Below, piece after piece: positions 1-9,188 of a DNA stretch of 64,000 bases (its first letter is position 1; each line of letters opens with the position of its first letter). The notes beneath the pieces are model-generated. The model saw only the letters and a list, made by a program, of their open reading frames with translations. It did no database searches and had not been told where the DNA came from. This DNA is from Clostridium swellfunianum. Lineage in GTDB: Bacteria; Bacillota; Clostridia; Clostridiales; Clostridiaceae. Position numbers and translations under genes: made by a program. The stretch is taken from contig NZ_JAMOFV010000006.1 in assembly GCF_023656515.1 (NCBI RefSeq), forward strand, positions 622,335-686,334, written 5' to 3'.

Positions 1-656
1 ACAGAAATATTCATTTTCCTTTGAATATCCTTAATAAGCTCAAGTATTTTTGCCTGTATAGTAACATCCAAGGCAGTTGTAGGCTCATCGCAAATTAGCA
101 CCTCAGGGTTACAAGCTAGAGCAATTGCTATAACAACCCTCTGTCTCATGCCACCTGAAAGCTGATGAGGGTAATTCTTAATACGCTTCTTCGCATCTAC
201 AATTCCAACAAGCTCCAAAAGCTCAATAGCTTTTTTATAGGCTTCCTGCTTAGGAGTTTTATAGTGCCAGATCATCCCCTCAACTATCTGTGCTCCAATA
301 GTCATAGTAGGATTTAAAGAAGTCATAGGGTCTTGAAAAATCATAGCCATACGTTTTCCGTTTATTCTCTGCCTAAGCTCCTTCTTTGAAAGCTTTAAAA
401 TATCAACCTGTACTTTTTCATTATTTCTATTATAAGTAAAGTTGATTGAGCCTGAGTTTACCTGTCCATTACTGCTTAGTATTCCCATGGCAGCCTTCAT
501 AGTAACAGACTTTCCGCTTCCGCTCTCTCCTACAATAGCCAAGGTTTCACCCTTGTATAAATCAAGCTTCACCCCTCTTATTGCATTAACGCTTCCCGAA
601 GAAGTTTTAAAGGATATAGACAAATCTCTAATTGATAACACTTTTTCTTTTTCCAT
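1..656 (-). CDS. oppD: Oligopeptide ABC transporter ATP-binding protein OppD/DppD, partial (3' end beyond window)
   Basis: ATPase that powers peptide import through the OppBC channel at the inner face of the membrane. I translated 218 codons from the ATG at 654-656. Walker A is GESGSGKS at about residues 43-50, followed by a Q-loop FQDPMTSLNP, the ABC signature LSGGMRQR, and Walker B with LICDEPTTALD. The Q-loop and signature forms are typical of the Opp/Dpp ATPase family. The gene runs off the left edge, so the zinc/oligopeptide C-terminal tail typical of OppD is not visible. AGGAGG at 664-669 overlaps the stop codon of oppC, so the two are translationally close. It follows oppA, oppB and oppC in one direction; an oppF would be expected further left. 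Confidence 0.95.
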   Translation of the reverse strand, partial: MEKEKVLSIRDLSISFKTSSGSVNAIRGVKLDLYKGETLAIVGESGSGKSVTMKAAMGILSSNGQVNSGSINFTYNRNNEKVQVDILKLSKKELRQRINGKRMAMIFQDPMTSLNPTMTIGAQIVEGMIWHYKTPKQEAYKKAIELLELVGIVDAKKRIKNYPHQLSGGMRQRVVIAIALACNPEVLICDEPTTALDVTIQAKILELIKDIQRKMNIS

Positions 657-667
657 ATTAAAACCTC

Positions 668-1729
668 CTACATTTCCTTCAGTTTAGGATCGAAAGCATC
701 CCTCAGGCCATCCGCCAAAAGATTGAAGCTAAGCATTAGTATTGCAAGCACAAATACTGGCGGCATTATCATATAGGGATGAGTTGTAAAGGACTTAAAG
801 GCATCGCTTATTAGAGAACCTAAAGATGCCATCGGCGCTGGTACACCTAAGCCTATAAAAGCCAGAAAAGCTTCAGTAAATATGGCGTTTGGTATGGAAA
901 ACATGGTATTTGTTATGATAGCTCCTAGTATATTAGGCAGAATCTCCTTAAAAATAATAAAGAAATCTCTTGCTCCTAAGGTTCTTGAGGCAAGAACAAA
1001 TTCCTGTTCCTTAAGCTTAAGCATCTGAGCTCTTGCAATACGGCTCATACCTATCCAACCGGTTATCATAAGGGAAAAGGTAATAGTTAATAGCCCAGGC
1101 TTTAATACCAAAATTAGTAGTGTAACTATAACCAAGTTAGGTATTCCGTTTAGTATTTCAACAAAACGCTGCATGGCATTATCTACAGCTCCTCCAAAAT
1201 AGCCCGAAATAAGACCATAGCTTAAGCCAAAGAGCATGTCGATAACAACAGCAATTAAAGCTATATAAAGAGAAATTCTAGTTCCCATCCAAGTTCTTGT
1301 AAAAATATCTCTGCCTAAAACATCTGTTCCAAACCAGTAATACACGTTCTCAAGTCCTGTCTTTTTACCATCTGACGCTACATATTTATTTATTTTCACA
1401 GTGCCTGTTGAGGTGCTTAGGCTTTCACTGCCATCAAAAATCCCAAGCTTCTCAACTGCTGGAATTCTTGGAGCAAGATTCTGATGGGTTATTGTTTGTG
1501 AAGCATAAGTATGCCCATTTAATCCTACCCCAATAACAGCCATAAGGGTTATGAGAACTATACACACAAGGCCAAATATTGCCCCTTTGTTCTTTTTAAA
1601 ACGGTTAAACACATCCTTCCAATAGGATTGGCTTGCATAAACCTTATCAAGCAGTGATAAATTCTCTTCACCAACCAGTTCAAAATCCTTTTCTAAGAAT
1701 TCAATATTGTTATAAGCTACCTTACTCAT
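668..1729 (-). CDS. oppC: Oligopeptide ABC transporter permease OppC
   Basis: Membrane permease that forms the peptide channel together with OppB. The 353-residue protein has an OppC-type N-terminal region with the first membrane helix at about 47-67, a long extracytoplasmic loop, then a five-helix permease core holding the EAA-type loop (around ASRTLGARDFFIIFKEILPN). I chose the ATG at 1727-1729 (MSKVAYNN) and not the upstream in-frame start at 1747, because GGAGG at 1736-1740 lies at the right distance from it. The start overlaps the last 8 bases of oppB (ATGAGTAA), which indicates translational coupling. The family assignment is firm; the substrate (oligopeptide, dipeptide or other) is inferred from the operon. 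Confidence 0.94.
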   Translation of the reverse strand: MSKVAYNNIEFLEKDFELVGEENLSLLDKVYASQSYWKDVFNRFKKNKGAIFGLVCIVLITLMAVIGVGLNGHTYASQTITHQNLAPRIPAVEKLGIFDGSESLSTSTGTVKINKYVASDGKKTGLENVYYWFGTDVLGRDIFTRTWMGTRISLYIALIAVVIDMLFGLSYGLISGYFGGAVDNAMQRFVEILNGIPNLVIVTLLILVLKPGLLTITFSLMITGWIGMSRIARAQMLKLKEQEFVLASRTLGARDFFIIFKEILPNILGAIITNTMFSIPNAIFTEAFLAFIGLGVPAPMASLGSLISDAFKSFTTHPYMIMPPVFVLAILMLSFNLLADGLRDAFDPKLKEM

Positions 1730-2663
1730 GGCTAACCTCCTTTGCAAGTCTTATTCTAGGATCAATAACTCCATACAACACATCAACTACAAGCATGATA
1801 GCAATATACATAGCGCTATAAATAAAAGCAATTGCAACTATAACATTGTAGTCATTTGATTGTATTGCAGTTACTAAAAGGCTTCCTATACCGGGAATTG
1901 AGAAAATCTTTTCTATTACAAGACTACCTGTCATAAGCCCTACAACAAGTGGAGCCAGTACAGTTATAACCGGTATTAAAGCATTTCTAAGCTGATGTCT
2001 TACTATAAGCCTTATGCCGCTTATTCCTTTGCTCTCTGCTAAAAGCATATAATCTGTGCCAAGCACCTCCAGCATTTCCGTTCTTGTAAAACGAGCTATG
2101 GTAGCTACAGTAAACATAGCCAGAGCTATAGTAGGCAGTACAGAGGATTCAAAGGGATTATCCAGTGAATAAAGCAGAGGCAGTGCCTGTAGCTTGTAGC
2201 CTAAGGAATAAGATAAAGCCAGCGCAAAAACATAGGAAGGCAAGCTTACACCTAAAACAGAAATTATTGTGGTTATGGTATCCCAAACTGTATTGTGCTT
2301 TAAAGCAGCAGTTATTCCCAAAATGAGTCCTACCAAAGTTCCAAGCAGCACTGCCTGACCTCCTATTCTTGTAGAAACAGGCAGCCTTGTTTGAAGCAGC
2401 GTAGAAATTGGAGTGTTCTTTGAAATTGTATAAGAAACCCCAAAGTCACCTGTAAGCATGTTCTTTACATAATTAAAAAATCTTATAAAAACCGATTTAT
2501 CCAAGCCATATTTTGCATTTAATAGCGCAATCTGATCAGCTGTGAGTTTTTCATCATTAAAAGGAGATCCTGGCATAAACTCAAGCATTAAAAATAATAT
2601 TAATAAAATTGCAAGCAAAGTAGCCACAGAAATCCCTATTCTTTTAAGCAAATACTTTCTCAC
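1722..2663 (-). CDS. oppB: Oligopeptide ABC transporter permease OppB
   Basis: The other half of the peptide channel. The 313-residue protein begins with a GTG codon and has a first membrane helix (about 8-30), a periplasm-type loop containing PGSPF and the conserved DFGVSY stretch, and a permease core with the EAA loop (LAESKGISGIRLIVRHQLRNAL). A purine-rich GGAAGGGGGAAGGG element precedes the start. It is separated from oppA by about 80 bp that contain a hairpin with a U-run, which probably lowers expression of the membrane and ATPase genes relative to the binding protein. It overlaps oppC by 8 bases. Confidence 0.94.
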   Translation of the reverse strand: MRKYLLKRIGISVATLLAILLILFLMLEFMPGSPFNDEKLTADQIALLNAKYGLDKSVFIRFFNYVKNMLTGDFGVSYTISKNTPISTLLQTRLPVSTRIGGQAVLLGTLVGLILGITAALKHNTVWDTITTIISVLGVSLPSYVFALALSYSLGYKLQALPLLYSLDNPFESSVLPTIALAMFTVATIARFTRTEMLEVLGTDYMLLAESKGISGIRLIVRHQLRNALIPVITVLAPLVVGLMTGSLVIEKIFSIPGIGSLLVTAIQSNDYNVIVAIAFIYSAMYIAIMLVVDVLYGVIDPRIRLAKEVSHE

Positions 2664-2693
2664 TAACCCTTCCCCCTTCCTGTCTTTAAAAAA

Positions 2694-2723
2694 TTACAGT
2701 GGCTAATAAGCTAACCACTGTAA
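2694..2723 (-). terminator. Intra-operon hairpin with U-run between oppA and oppB
   Basis: Perfect 9-bp arms (TTACAGTGG / CCACTGTAA) with a 12-base loop. On the minus strand the hairpin is followed by six T residues (complement of 2688-2693). Its place after oppA and before oppB fits a partial terminator or mRNA stabiliser that gives excess binding protein, a common arrangement in ABC importer operons (inference). Confidence 0.75.
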
Positions 2724-2742
2724 TGCAATAGTCAAATAAAAC

Positions 2743-4395
2743 TTAATTCTTAACTGTATTTTTAAATACTCTTCCTATGCCAACTGAGTGGAACTCTATG
2801 CCAGAAACATTGTTTTTAATCATAACCGCATTACCCTTTTGATAAACCGGAAGTATTGCAGCCTCCTCCATAACAATGCCTTCTGCCTTCTGCAGCTCCT
2901 GCCATCTCTTCTTGGCATCTAAGGAAAGCTCCCCAGTCTTAGCAGATTTTATTATTGCATCATACTGTGCATTGGACCACTTTCCATTGTTGTTTGAAGA
3001 ACCTGTAATCCACATATCTAGGTAAGTCATTGGGTCAGCATAGTCTGGGCCCCATCTTGTTAAGCCTAACTCGTACTTGCCTTCCCTCATCCTCTCAAGT
3101 CTGTTCTTCTTAGGCATAACTTCAAGCTTTATAGTAACCCCTGGAAGTGTTGTTTGTATTTCAGACTGTATGAATTGAGCTACGTTTTGCGCAGATTCAG
3201 TATCCTCTACAAGAAGAGTATAGCTGAAGGAAGATTTTCCAAGCTCCTGTTTTGCCTTGTTGTAGTATTCTAAAGCCTTAGCCTTATCTGCAGTAAAATA
3301 AGTGCCTGCTGTAGCACGGAAGTCCTTTCCATCAGGTCCTGTTGCAAGAAGAGCTGGTACTGCAAAATTGGCCTCAGTAGAACCATCCTTTAATATGTTG
3401 TTAACTACTGCCTTCTTGTCATAAGCTAAAGCTAATGCCTTACGCAGATTAATATTTTCAAGTCCAGAAACCTTTGTGTTTGGCGATATATACCACAGAT
3501 ATCCTGCAGGCACTGTATTAAACTCCTTATCACCTTTAAACTGCTCTACCTGTTCTCCAGAAAGGTTTGCCACATCCAAATCACCATTCTTGTAAGAAAG
3601 TATAGCCTGCTGAGCTTCCTTTATAACCTGGTATTGTATTCCCTCAAGCTTTACAGCTGAAGCATCCCAATAGTCTGCATTTTTCTCAAGCACTATAGAA
3701 GTAGCGGCCGGCTCATAGGACTTAATCTTGAAGGGACCGTTGCTCAATATAGTAGCTGCTGTACTAGCAAATTTATCTCCAGCTTGTTTATAAAATTCTT
3801 CATTAACAGGCAGGAAAGACGGGAAAGCCATTAAAGATTCAAAGAAAGTAACTGGCTGAGACAGTTGTACTACTAAGGTCTTATCGTCCTTAGCTGTTAC
3901 TCCTAGCTCCTCTATCTTCTTCTTGCCTGCTGCAATATCATCAGCATTTTTAATTCCTGCAACACCAGCTATAAAAGCATACTCACTGGCTGTCTTTGGA
4001 TCCACCAAACGCCTCCAGGCAAATACAAAATCCTTGGCAGTTACTGCTGCCCCATTTGACCACTTTGCATCCTTTAAAGTAAAGGTATAGGTAAGTCCAT
4101 CTGAACTTTTTACAACCTCCTTAGCCATTGCTTTAATTGGAGAACCGTTTTTATCAACAGAATATAAACCTTCTGTAATTGCTGCCATAACCTCAAAAGA
4201 AGCACCATCAGTTGCAATCTGCGGGTCCATTGACGCCACCTCAACATCAAGCTGCACCTTCAAAGTTTTGCCTGTAGCTTTTGCAGTGTTTGCTGTAGTA
4301 TTAGTACTTGCGGTTTTGCCCCCTCCGCAAGCTGCAAGCCCTAATGTCATTGACATCGCTAAAGCTACAGCCATCATCCTTTTAACACTTTTCAT
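2743..4395 (-). CDS. oppA: Oligopeptide-binding lipoprotein OppA
   Basis: Extracellular solute-binding protein (SBP family 5) that captures peptides for OppBCD and is anchored as a lipoprotein. The 550-residue protein starts at the ATG at 4393-4395, behind GGAGGGGG; an upstream in-frame TTG at 4413 is rejected because it precedes the ribosome binding site. A positively charged signal (MKSVKRMM) and a hydrophobic stretch end in the lipobox LAAC at about residues 20-23, followed by a GGGKTAST linker. Family hallmarks include SMDPQ near the start of the mature protein and WSNGAAVTAKDFVFAWRR. Ends with a terminator-like hairpin before oppB. Confidence 0.95.
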   Translation of the reverse strand: MKSVKRMMAVALAMSMTLGLAACGGGKTASTNTTANTAKATGKTLKVQLDVEVASMDPQIATDGASFEVMAAITEGLYSVDKNGSPIKAMAKEVVKSSDGLTYTFTLKDAKWSNGAAVTAKDFVFAWRRLVDPKTASEYAFIAGVAGIKNADDIAAGKKKIEELGVTAKDDKTLVVQLSQPVTFFESLMAFPSFLPVNEEFYKQAGDKFASTAATILSNGPFKIKSYEPAATSIVLEKNADYWDASAVKLEGIQYQVIKEAQQAILSYKNGDLDVANLSGEQVEQFKGDKEFNTVPAGYLWYISPNTKVSGLENINLRKALALAYDKKAVVNNILKDGSTEANFAVPALLATGPDGKDFRATAGTYFTADKAKALEYYNKAKQELGKSSFSYTLLVEDTESAQNVAQFIQSEIQTTLPGVTIKLEVMPKKNRLERMREGKYELGLTRWGPDYADPMTYLDMWITGSSNNNGKWSNAQYDAIIKSAKTGELSLDAKKRWQELQKAEGIVMEEAAILPVYQKGNAVMIKNNVSGIEFHSVGIGRVFKNTVKN

Positions 4396-4468
4396 TTTGC
4401 CCCCTCCTATCAATCAAACATAGTACATTACAGTGAAGCTTTAACACTTCACCGAACTGTTATATATA

Positions 4469-4497
4469 ATAATAATTGCAATTTTACTACTTGTCAA
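4469..4497 (-). promoter_or_regulatory. Predicted sigma-A promoter for the opp operon
   Basis: On the minus strand TTGACA (4492-4497) is followed by exactly 17 bases and TATTAT (4469-4474). Transcription would start near 4462, about 65 bases before the oppA start codon. The -35 is a perfect consensus. Confidence 0.75.
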
Positions 4498-4503
4498 TAT
4501 TCA

Positions 4504-4532
4504 ATTTACACAAAATTCATGTTTGTGTAAAT
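4504..4532. promoter_or_regulatory. 11-bp inverted repeat just upstream of the opp -35, likely operator
   Basis: Perfect arms ATTTACACAAA / TTTGTGTAAAT (4504-4514 and 4522-4532) separated by 7 bases. It lies 7 bases upstream of the opp -35 box, a typical activator position, and could also serve the divergent gene at 4865. The binding protein is unknown to me. Confidence 0.55.
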
Positions 4533-4864
4533 GATAACGATTGCAAGCTTTTTGAGCTTTAATCCTTTCTAATTCAGCCTACATCAATACGTTTAAGAAA
4601 ATAATTATTATCTGTTGCATGCTACTGCAATAAGATTTTTTATATGCACAATGAAATATTTTCACTTGTATTCTTGCATTTTAAAAACAAACAAATCAAA
4701 CCTGGCTGCCATATGAATAAAACTCATCTGAGGCGCTTTATATTAAAAAATTACATAATTCCCTATAACTCTGCATAAATTTTCTATATTTTCATTTTTA
4801 AAGGTTATAAAAATAGATAAATATGTTATAATTGTAATAAATATCAGGAGGTGGATGCGAGAAT

Positions 4865-7789
4865 ATGAAAAAAATTAAGCTTTTTGTCTGTATATTCTTC
4901 CTTGTAATTTTTGCAGCATTTAAAAGCAGTTCAGTAAGCGCAGCAGAAAATATAAATATATTAGTATTACATTCTTATAACGAAGGTTTCTCATGGACAA
5001 AATCAATCTCTAAGGGAATCAGTTCAATTTTTGATGAAAACTCTACAAATATGAATATAAAATATGATTATATGGATTTAAAAGAAACCTCTAATGCTGA
5101 TTATTTAGATAACTTTTTTAATCTTCAAAAGATGAAATATTCTCATATTAAGTTTGATGTTATTATAGCATCCGATAATGGCGCTATGGATTATCTACTT
5201 AAATATGGTGATAAGTTATTTCCAAACACTCCCGTAGTCTTTTGCGGTATAAACGAAATAAACGCCTCTATTCTTTTAAACAAACCTCAATACAAAATAG
5301 TAAAAGAAAATATTGAAGTAGAAGAAATGATAAAAAACATTCTATCAATTTTTCCTAATACTAATACCTTCAACATATATGGAAGTAATAGTGCCTCTGG
5401 AAAAAATGATTTCAATAATATCAAAAAAATTTCGAACAAATATATTAACGAATATAAATTTAATTTTTATGAAAACACTTCTATAGAGAAGCTAAAGGAT
5501 ACTATAAAAAGTTCAAATAAAAATACAGCTTTTATATTTGCTACTGACCCATTTTTAGATGAGTCTGAATGTTATAGATATATAAACGATGTAAAGGATA
5601 ATATTTTTAAAAATTCTCCTGTTCCTCTTTTTTCTTTTTGGGATTTTGATTTGGGCTACGGAACCATAGGAGGAAAAGTTACCAGTGGATTTTATCAAGG
5701 AGAGGAAGCTGCAAAAATTGCTCTAAAAATAATAAACGGCTCTCCTCTAGAATCCATACCTCAAGTATCTGAGAGTCCCAATAAATATATGTTTGATTAT
5801 ACTCAATTAAAAAACTTTAAAATAAATCAGAGCATACTTCCAAAAGGCAGCATCATTATAAATGAAGATTATTCTTTTTTTCAAAAATACAAGAAATTAG
5901 TTATTGTTACGGGAATATTTTTTTTATTTCTTATCACTACAATTTCTCTTTTATCCATAATTATTAATCAAAAAAGAAAGAATGAGATAAAACTAAATAA
6001 TAGTTATGAGGAACTAAGTGCAGTTTATGAAGAACTTGCTGCCACCGAAGAAGAGCTTAGAACTCAATATGAAGAACTACAAGAAAATGAAGAGATCATA
6101 AGAAATGATGAGGAGCGCTATAGACTTGCTATAGAAGGAGCCAACGATGCCATTTGGGAATGGAACTTATTGAATAATTCTTTCTTTATCTCAGAAAAAT
6201 GGACAGAGATAACTGGCCATGATATATTTTCTAACTTTAATGATATATACAACAAATACATATATCAATTAGATAAAGCTTCTGCAGAAAAAGATTTAAC
6301 TGAGGCTATAGATAATAATAAAATATATAAAAGTGAATTTAGAGTAATTGCAAAAGATGGTTCTATTAAATGGCTTCTAAATAGAGGAAAGCTATTGAGA
6401 GATTCTGATGGAAGGGCTGTAAAAATGGCTGGTTCTACTACTGATATTTCAGAAAGAAAGGCTAATGAGCAGCAAATCGAACAAATAGCTTATTTTGATG
6501 TGGTTACAAATTTGCCAAATAGATACTATTTTATGCAACAATTTGAAGGTATATTAAATTCAAATACTTTATTTAATAAAAATTCAGCCTTATTATTTTT
6601 AGATTTAGATGAGTTTAAAAGAATCAATGATACTCTAGGTCATGATAAAGGGGATTATGTTTTAAAAGAAATTTCTATAAGGCTTAAAGCTTCTTTACCA
6701 TTAAATTCAATAGCAGGCAGGTTTGGCGGAGATGAATTTTTAGTTTTAGTCCCAGAATTTGATAATATAAAAGAATTAGAAGTGATTTCAAGCAACATAT
6801 TAAATGTGTTTAAAGACCCTTTTATTATAGATGGTACATTAAATTACGTCACTACAAGCATCGGGATCTCTATAGCCCCTATAGATGGTGAAAACCCTGA
6901 AATGCTTTTAAAAAATGCTGATACTGCAATGTATAGAGCAAAGGAACAAGGTAAAAATCAATATTGCTTCTTCAGCTACTCCATGGGAAAGGAACTCATA
7001 AAAAGAATAACCATAGAAAATAATCTTAGGCCTGCCCTGGAAAATAAGGAATTCGAATTATATTATCAACCTCAAGTAAATTTATTTACTGGAAAGATTG
7101 AAGGTATGGAGGCCTTAATTAGATGGAATAATACGGAATTAGGTTTTGTTTCCCCTAATGATTTTATACCTATAGCTGAAAAAACAGGACTTATAGTCCC
7201 TATAGGTAATTGGGTATTAGAGACTGCCTGTAGGCAAAATAAAATTTGGATAGATAATGGCCATACTTATAATTCTATTGCCATAAATGTATCCAGTATT
7301 CAATTTATAAAACCTAACTTCTTAGATAACGTAAAAGATATATTAACTAAAGAGAATCTACCCAGTGTTTTCTTAGAAATAGAAATAACAGAGAGTTTAC
7401 TTATGGACTCAACTGAAGATATTATTAATAAGTTAAATTATTTAAGATCTATGGGTATAAAAATTGCCCTTGATGATTTTGGAACAGGTTACTCTTCTCT
7501 AAATTATCTAAGACAGCTGCCTATAAATGTATTGAAGATTGATAAATCCTTTGTGCAGGAGATATGTGATAACGCTGAACAAAGATTAATAGTGGATGTT
7601 ATAATAAGCCTGTCTCATAAGCTTGGCTATAAAGTTATAGCAGAAGGAATAGAGACTAAAGAGCAGCTAAAACTTTTAAAAGATATGGGCTGCGATATAG
7701 GCCAAGGCTACTATTTTAGCAAACCTGTTAATGCAGAAAACATGGAAGCTTTGCTAATGAGGAATGAAAAAACAACATATGAAACATAA
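4865..7789 (+). CDS. Membrane-bound ABC-substrate-binding / PAS / GGDEF / EAL cyclic-di-GMP regulator
   Basis: Predicted c-di-GMP enzyme of 974 residues. A signal peptide (about 1-26, ending SVSAAE) leads into an extracytoplasmic domain of the ABC_sub_bind type (about 30-330), a membrane helix (about 342-366), a Glu-rich coiled coil (about 370-412), a PAS/PAC domain (about 415-535), GGDEF (intact GGDEF at 621-625) and EAL (intact EAL at 749-751, with DDFGTGYSS and IAEGIET further on). Both catalytic signatures are preserved, so it may both make and degrade c-di-GMP. The residues five before GGDEF (LPLN) do not form an RxxD inhibitory site. AGGAGG at 4847-4852 is 12 bases from the ATG. Single-gene unit closed by a strong terminator. 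The ligand of the outer domain is unknown. Confidence 0.93.
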   Translation: MKKIKLFVCIFFLVIFAAFKSSSVSAAENINILVLHSYNEGFSWTKSISKGISSIFDENSTNMNIKYDYMDLKETSNADYLDNFFNLQKMKYSHIKFDVIIASDNGAMDYLLKYGDKLFPNTPVVFCGINEINASILLNKPQYKIVKENIEVEEMIKNILSIFPNTNTFNIYGSNSASGKNDFNNIKKISNKYINEYKFNFYENTSIEKLKDTIKSSNKNTAFIFATDPFLDESECYRYINDVKDNIFKNSPVPLFSFWDFDLGYGTIGGKVTSGFYQGEEAAKIALKIINGSPLESIPQVSESPNKYMFDYTQLKNFKINQSILPKGSIIINEDYSFFQKYKKLVIVTGIFFLFLITTISLLSIIINQKRKNEIKLNNSYEELSAVYEELAATEEELRTQYEELQENEEIIRNDEERYRLAIEGANDAIWEWNLLNNSFFISEKWTEITGHDIFSNFNDIYNKYIYQLDKASAEKDLTEAIDNNKIYKSEFRVIAKDGSIKWLLNRGKLLRDSDGRAVKMAGSTTDISERKANEQQIEQIAYFDVVTNLPNRYYFMQQFEGILNSNTLFNKNSALLFLDLDEFKRINDTLGHDKGDYVLKEISIRLKASLPLNSIAGRFGGDEFLVLVPEFDNIKELEVISSNILNVFKDPFIIDGTLNYVTTSIGISIAPIDGENPEMLLKNADTAMYRAKEQGKNQYCFFSYSMGKELIKRITIENNLRPALENKEFELYYQPQVNLFTGKIEGMEALIRWNNTELGFVSPNDFIPIAEKTGLIVPIGNWVLETACRQNKIWIDNGHTYNSIAINVSSIQFIKPNFLDNVKDILTKENLPSVFLEIEITESLLMDSTEDIINKLNYLRSMGIKIALDDFGTGYSSLNYLRQLPINVLKIDKSFVQEICDNAEQRLIVDVIISLSHKLGYKVIAEGIETKEQLKLLKDMGCDIGQGYYFSKPVNAENMEALLMRNEKTTYET

Positions 7790-7821
7790 ATAAATGTATA
7801 GCTTTATGATTGCCAATTTGC

Positions 7822-7858
7822 AGCTGAACTACCGTTTTGGTAGTTCAGCTAACTTTTT
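7822..7858 (+). terminator. Strong intrinsic terminator after the GGDEF/EAL gene
   Basis: Perfect 12-bp arms (AGCTGAACTACC / GGTAGTTCAGCT, 7822-7833 and 7839-7850), a 5-base loop, then AACTTTTT. Confidence 0.9.
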
Positions 7859-8261
7859 ATCATGGAGTGAAGTGAAGAGCTTGCTAATTACTGACTTTGT
7901 TGTTGTATGTTCAAAATTTAGCCCCTAAGCGAGCCACGGAATCCCTTACTCCATAGTAGCTTCCAACTTTGCTTGCACTTTATCCCACTCAAGACCTTCA
8001 TGACGGTTCATGTTTTTCTCAAAACGTTCTTTCAACTAGAGTTAGGGATTTGGATTTATTAATCATTTCTGCAACTTTTGCAAGTTCGTTGATATCGTTA
8101 AGAATCACTGGTTGCAAACAACAAGACGCCTAATTTTTCACTTCTTGTTATAGTTGTTAATGAAGAATAGAAGAAAATGATTCATTAAAACTTACTCTTA
8201 CTTTCTTCTTTCGTATATAATAGCCTCATTATAATTTATTGCATGAAATATTTAATAAATA
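7859..8261. other. Gene-poor stretch with decayed coding fragments
   Basis: About 400 bases with no intact gene. It holds the DUF4256 remnant (7918-8035, listed separately). Upstream of that on the minus strand, around 8036-8106, an open stretch reads NDINELAKVAEMINKSK in a different frame and has no recognisable start; I could not identify it. The region 8110-8261 shows nothing I can support. Confidence 0.5.
7918..8035 (-). pseudogene. Collapsed DUF4256-family gene (N- and C-terminal ends joined)
   Basis: Reading the minus strand from 8035, LKERFEKNMNRHEGLEWDKV continues to a stop at 7946-7948. This resembles the N-terminal region of DUF4256 proteins as I remember the family. Immediately afterwards, in another frame, 7947-7918 encodes KGFRGSLRG and a stop, which resembles that family's C-terminal GFRGSL motif. 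About 140-150 central residues are missing. The simplest reading is an internal deletion with a frameshift. Family recognition is from memory and should be confirmed by alignment. Confidence 0.65.
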
Positions 8262-9188
8262 TTATTTTAACACTAATCCTAATGTATGTTTATAATCGCC
8301 CATCATAGTGTCTAAGTAATAGCTCCCAATACTAATCGGAATTTCGTAAACTACTTCTCCCCTAACTTCAGAACCCGAAGACAGCTTACCATTTAAAGAG
8401 TGACTCTCTATTTGCGTATTCATGTAAATATGTTTATCTCTGTCGTACAACCTAAAGGTTGTCTTAGCATCGATATTGATATTTTTGGCATCACCGTAAC
8501 CATCAGCAGGCTTTCCTTGTCCGGACATATTCTTAACAGATATGTCTAATACAAGGAATACTCTTCCTTCAGCAGCATTATGCCCGTTTAATGATGTATA
8601 TGCCTGCACCGAATTTAATCTATAGTTTATAACATCAACTATATTCCATTTATTTAAGAAAAATTGACCTTTATTTTTTATAGTATCATTAGTTATTGGC
8701 ATCTTCTTATATGCCTCTGATGCAACGTTATAAGCTTCACTAGCATATTTACTCGAAGCACTAACCTTCCCCAAATATTCTATGGCTTTATCATATTGCT
8801 GATTTTTATAGGCCTCTACACCCTTCTTATAGTTATCTTCTGATTGATCCGTGGGGGTTGTAGCTTTACTATTTTCAGGCTGCTTTGGTGTATCACTATT
8901 TTTCTGGGTATTTGATGAAGCTTTAGTACCATCTATAATTGCATAATAATCTTTTTTAAGTACTTCATCATTTGAAAAATTCGAATCAACATAACTTTTT
9001 AACCTTTTCTTATCACTTTCAGTCAAATCCTTTTTTCTAACCATATCCTCAAACATACCAAGTTCATGAGGCGATAATTTATTAAATTTAGCGGATAGTA
9101 TTCCCTTTTGTTCAGATGTGAGATTACTATTACCGCACCCAAAAAGTAAAAAACTTAATATTAAAATAATACCTAGTTTAAACTTCAT
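8262..9188 (-). CDS. Lipoprotein with tetratricopeptide-like segment and DUF4352-like C-terminal domain
   Basis: Predicted surface lipoprotein of 308 residues. Signal MKFKLGIILILSFLLFGC, lipobox LFGC with Cys at about residue 18, then a polar charged region, a Ser/Thr/Pro/Gln linker (about 90-115), one TPR-like unit (NYKKGVEAYKNQQYDKAIEYL), and a C-terminal half (about 170-308) with the beta-rich pattern of telokin-like DUF4352 domains (VFLVLDISVKNMSGQG). I start at the ATG at 9186-9188, 10 bases after AGGAGG; the in-frame TTG at 9197 is too close to it. Function unknown. It is single and has no operon partner. Confidence 0.7.
   Translation of the reverse strand: MKFKLGIILILSFLLFGCGNSNLTSEQKGILSAKFNKLSPHELGMFEDMVRKKDLTESDKKRLKSYVDSNFSNDEVLKKDYYAIIDGTKASSNTQKNSDTPKQPENSKATTPTDQSEDNYKKGVEAYKNQQYDKAIEYLGKVSASSKYASEAYNVASEAYKKMPITNDTIKNKGQFFLNKWNIVDVINYRLNSVQAYTSLNGHNAAEGRVFLVLDISVKNMSGQGKPADGYGDAKNINIDAKTTFRLYDRDKHIYMNTQIESHSLNGKLSSGSEVRGEVVYEIPISIGSYYLDTMMGDYKHTLGLVLK

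Larger units (their letters stand above)
4396..4864. other. Divergent intergenic region between oppA and the GGDEF/EAL gene
   Basis: This 469-base AT-rich spacer holds the opp promoter and an 11-bp inverted repeat (listed separately). Toward the right gene there is a TATAAT at 4827-4832 without a convincing -35. Between 4533 and 4800 I see no gene, tRNA or recognisable riboswitch. Confidence 0.6.
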
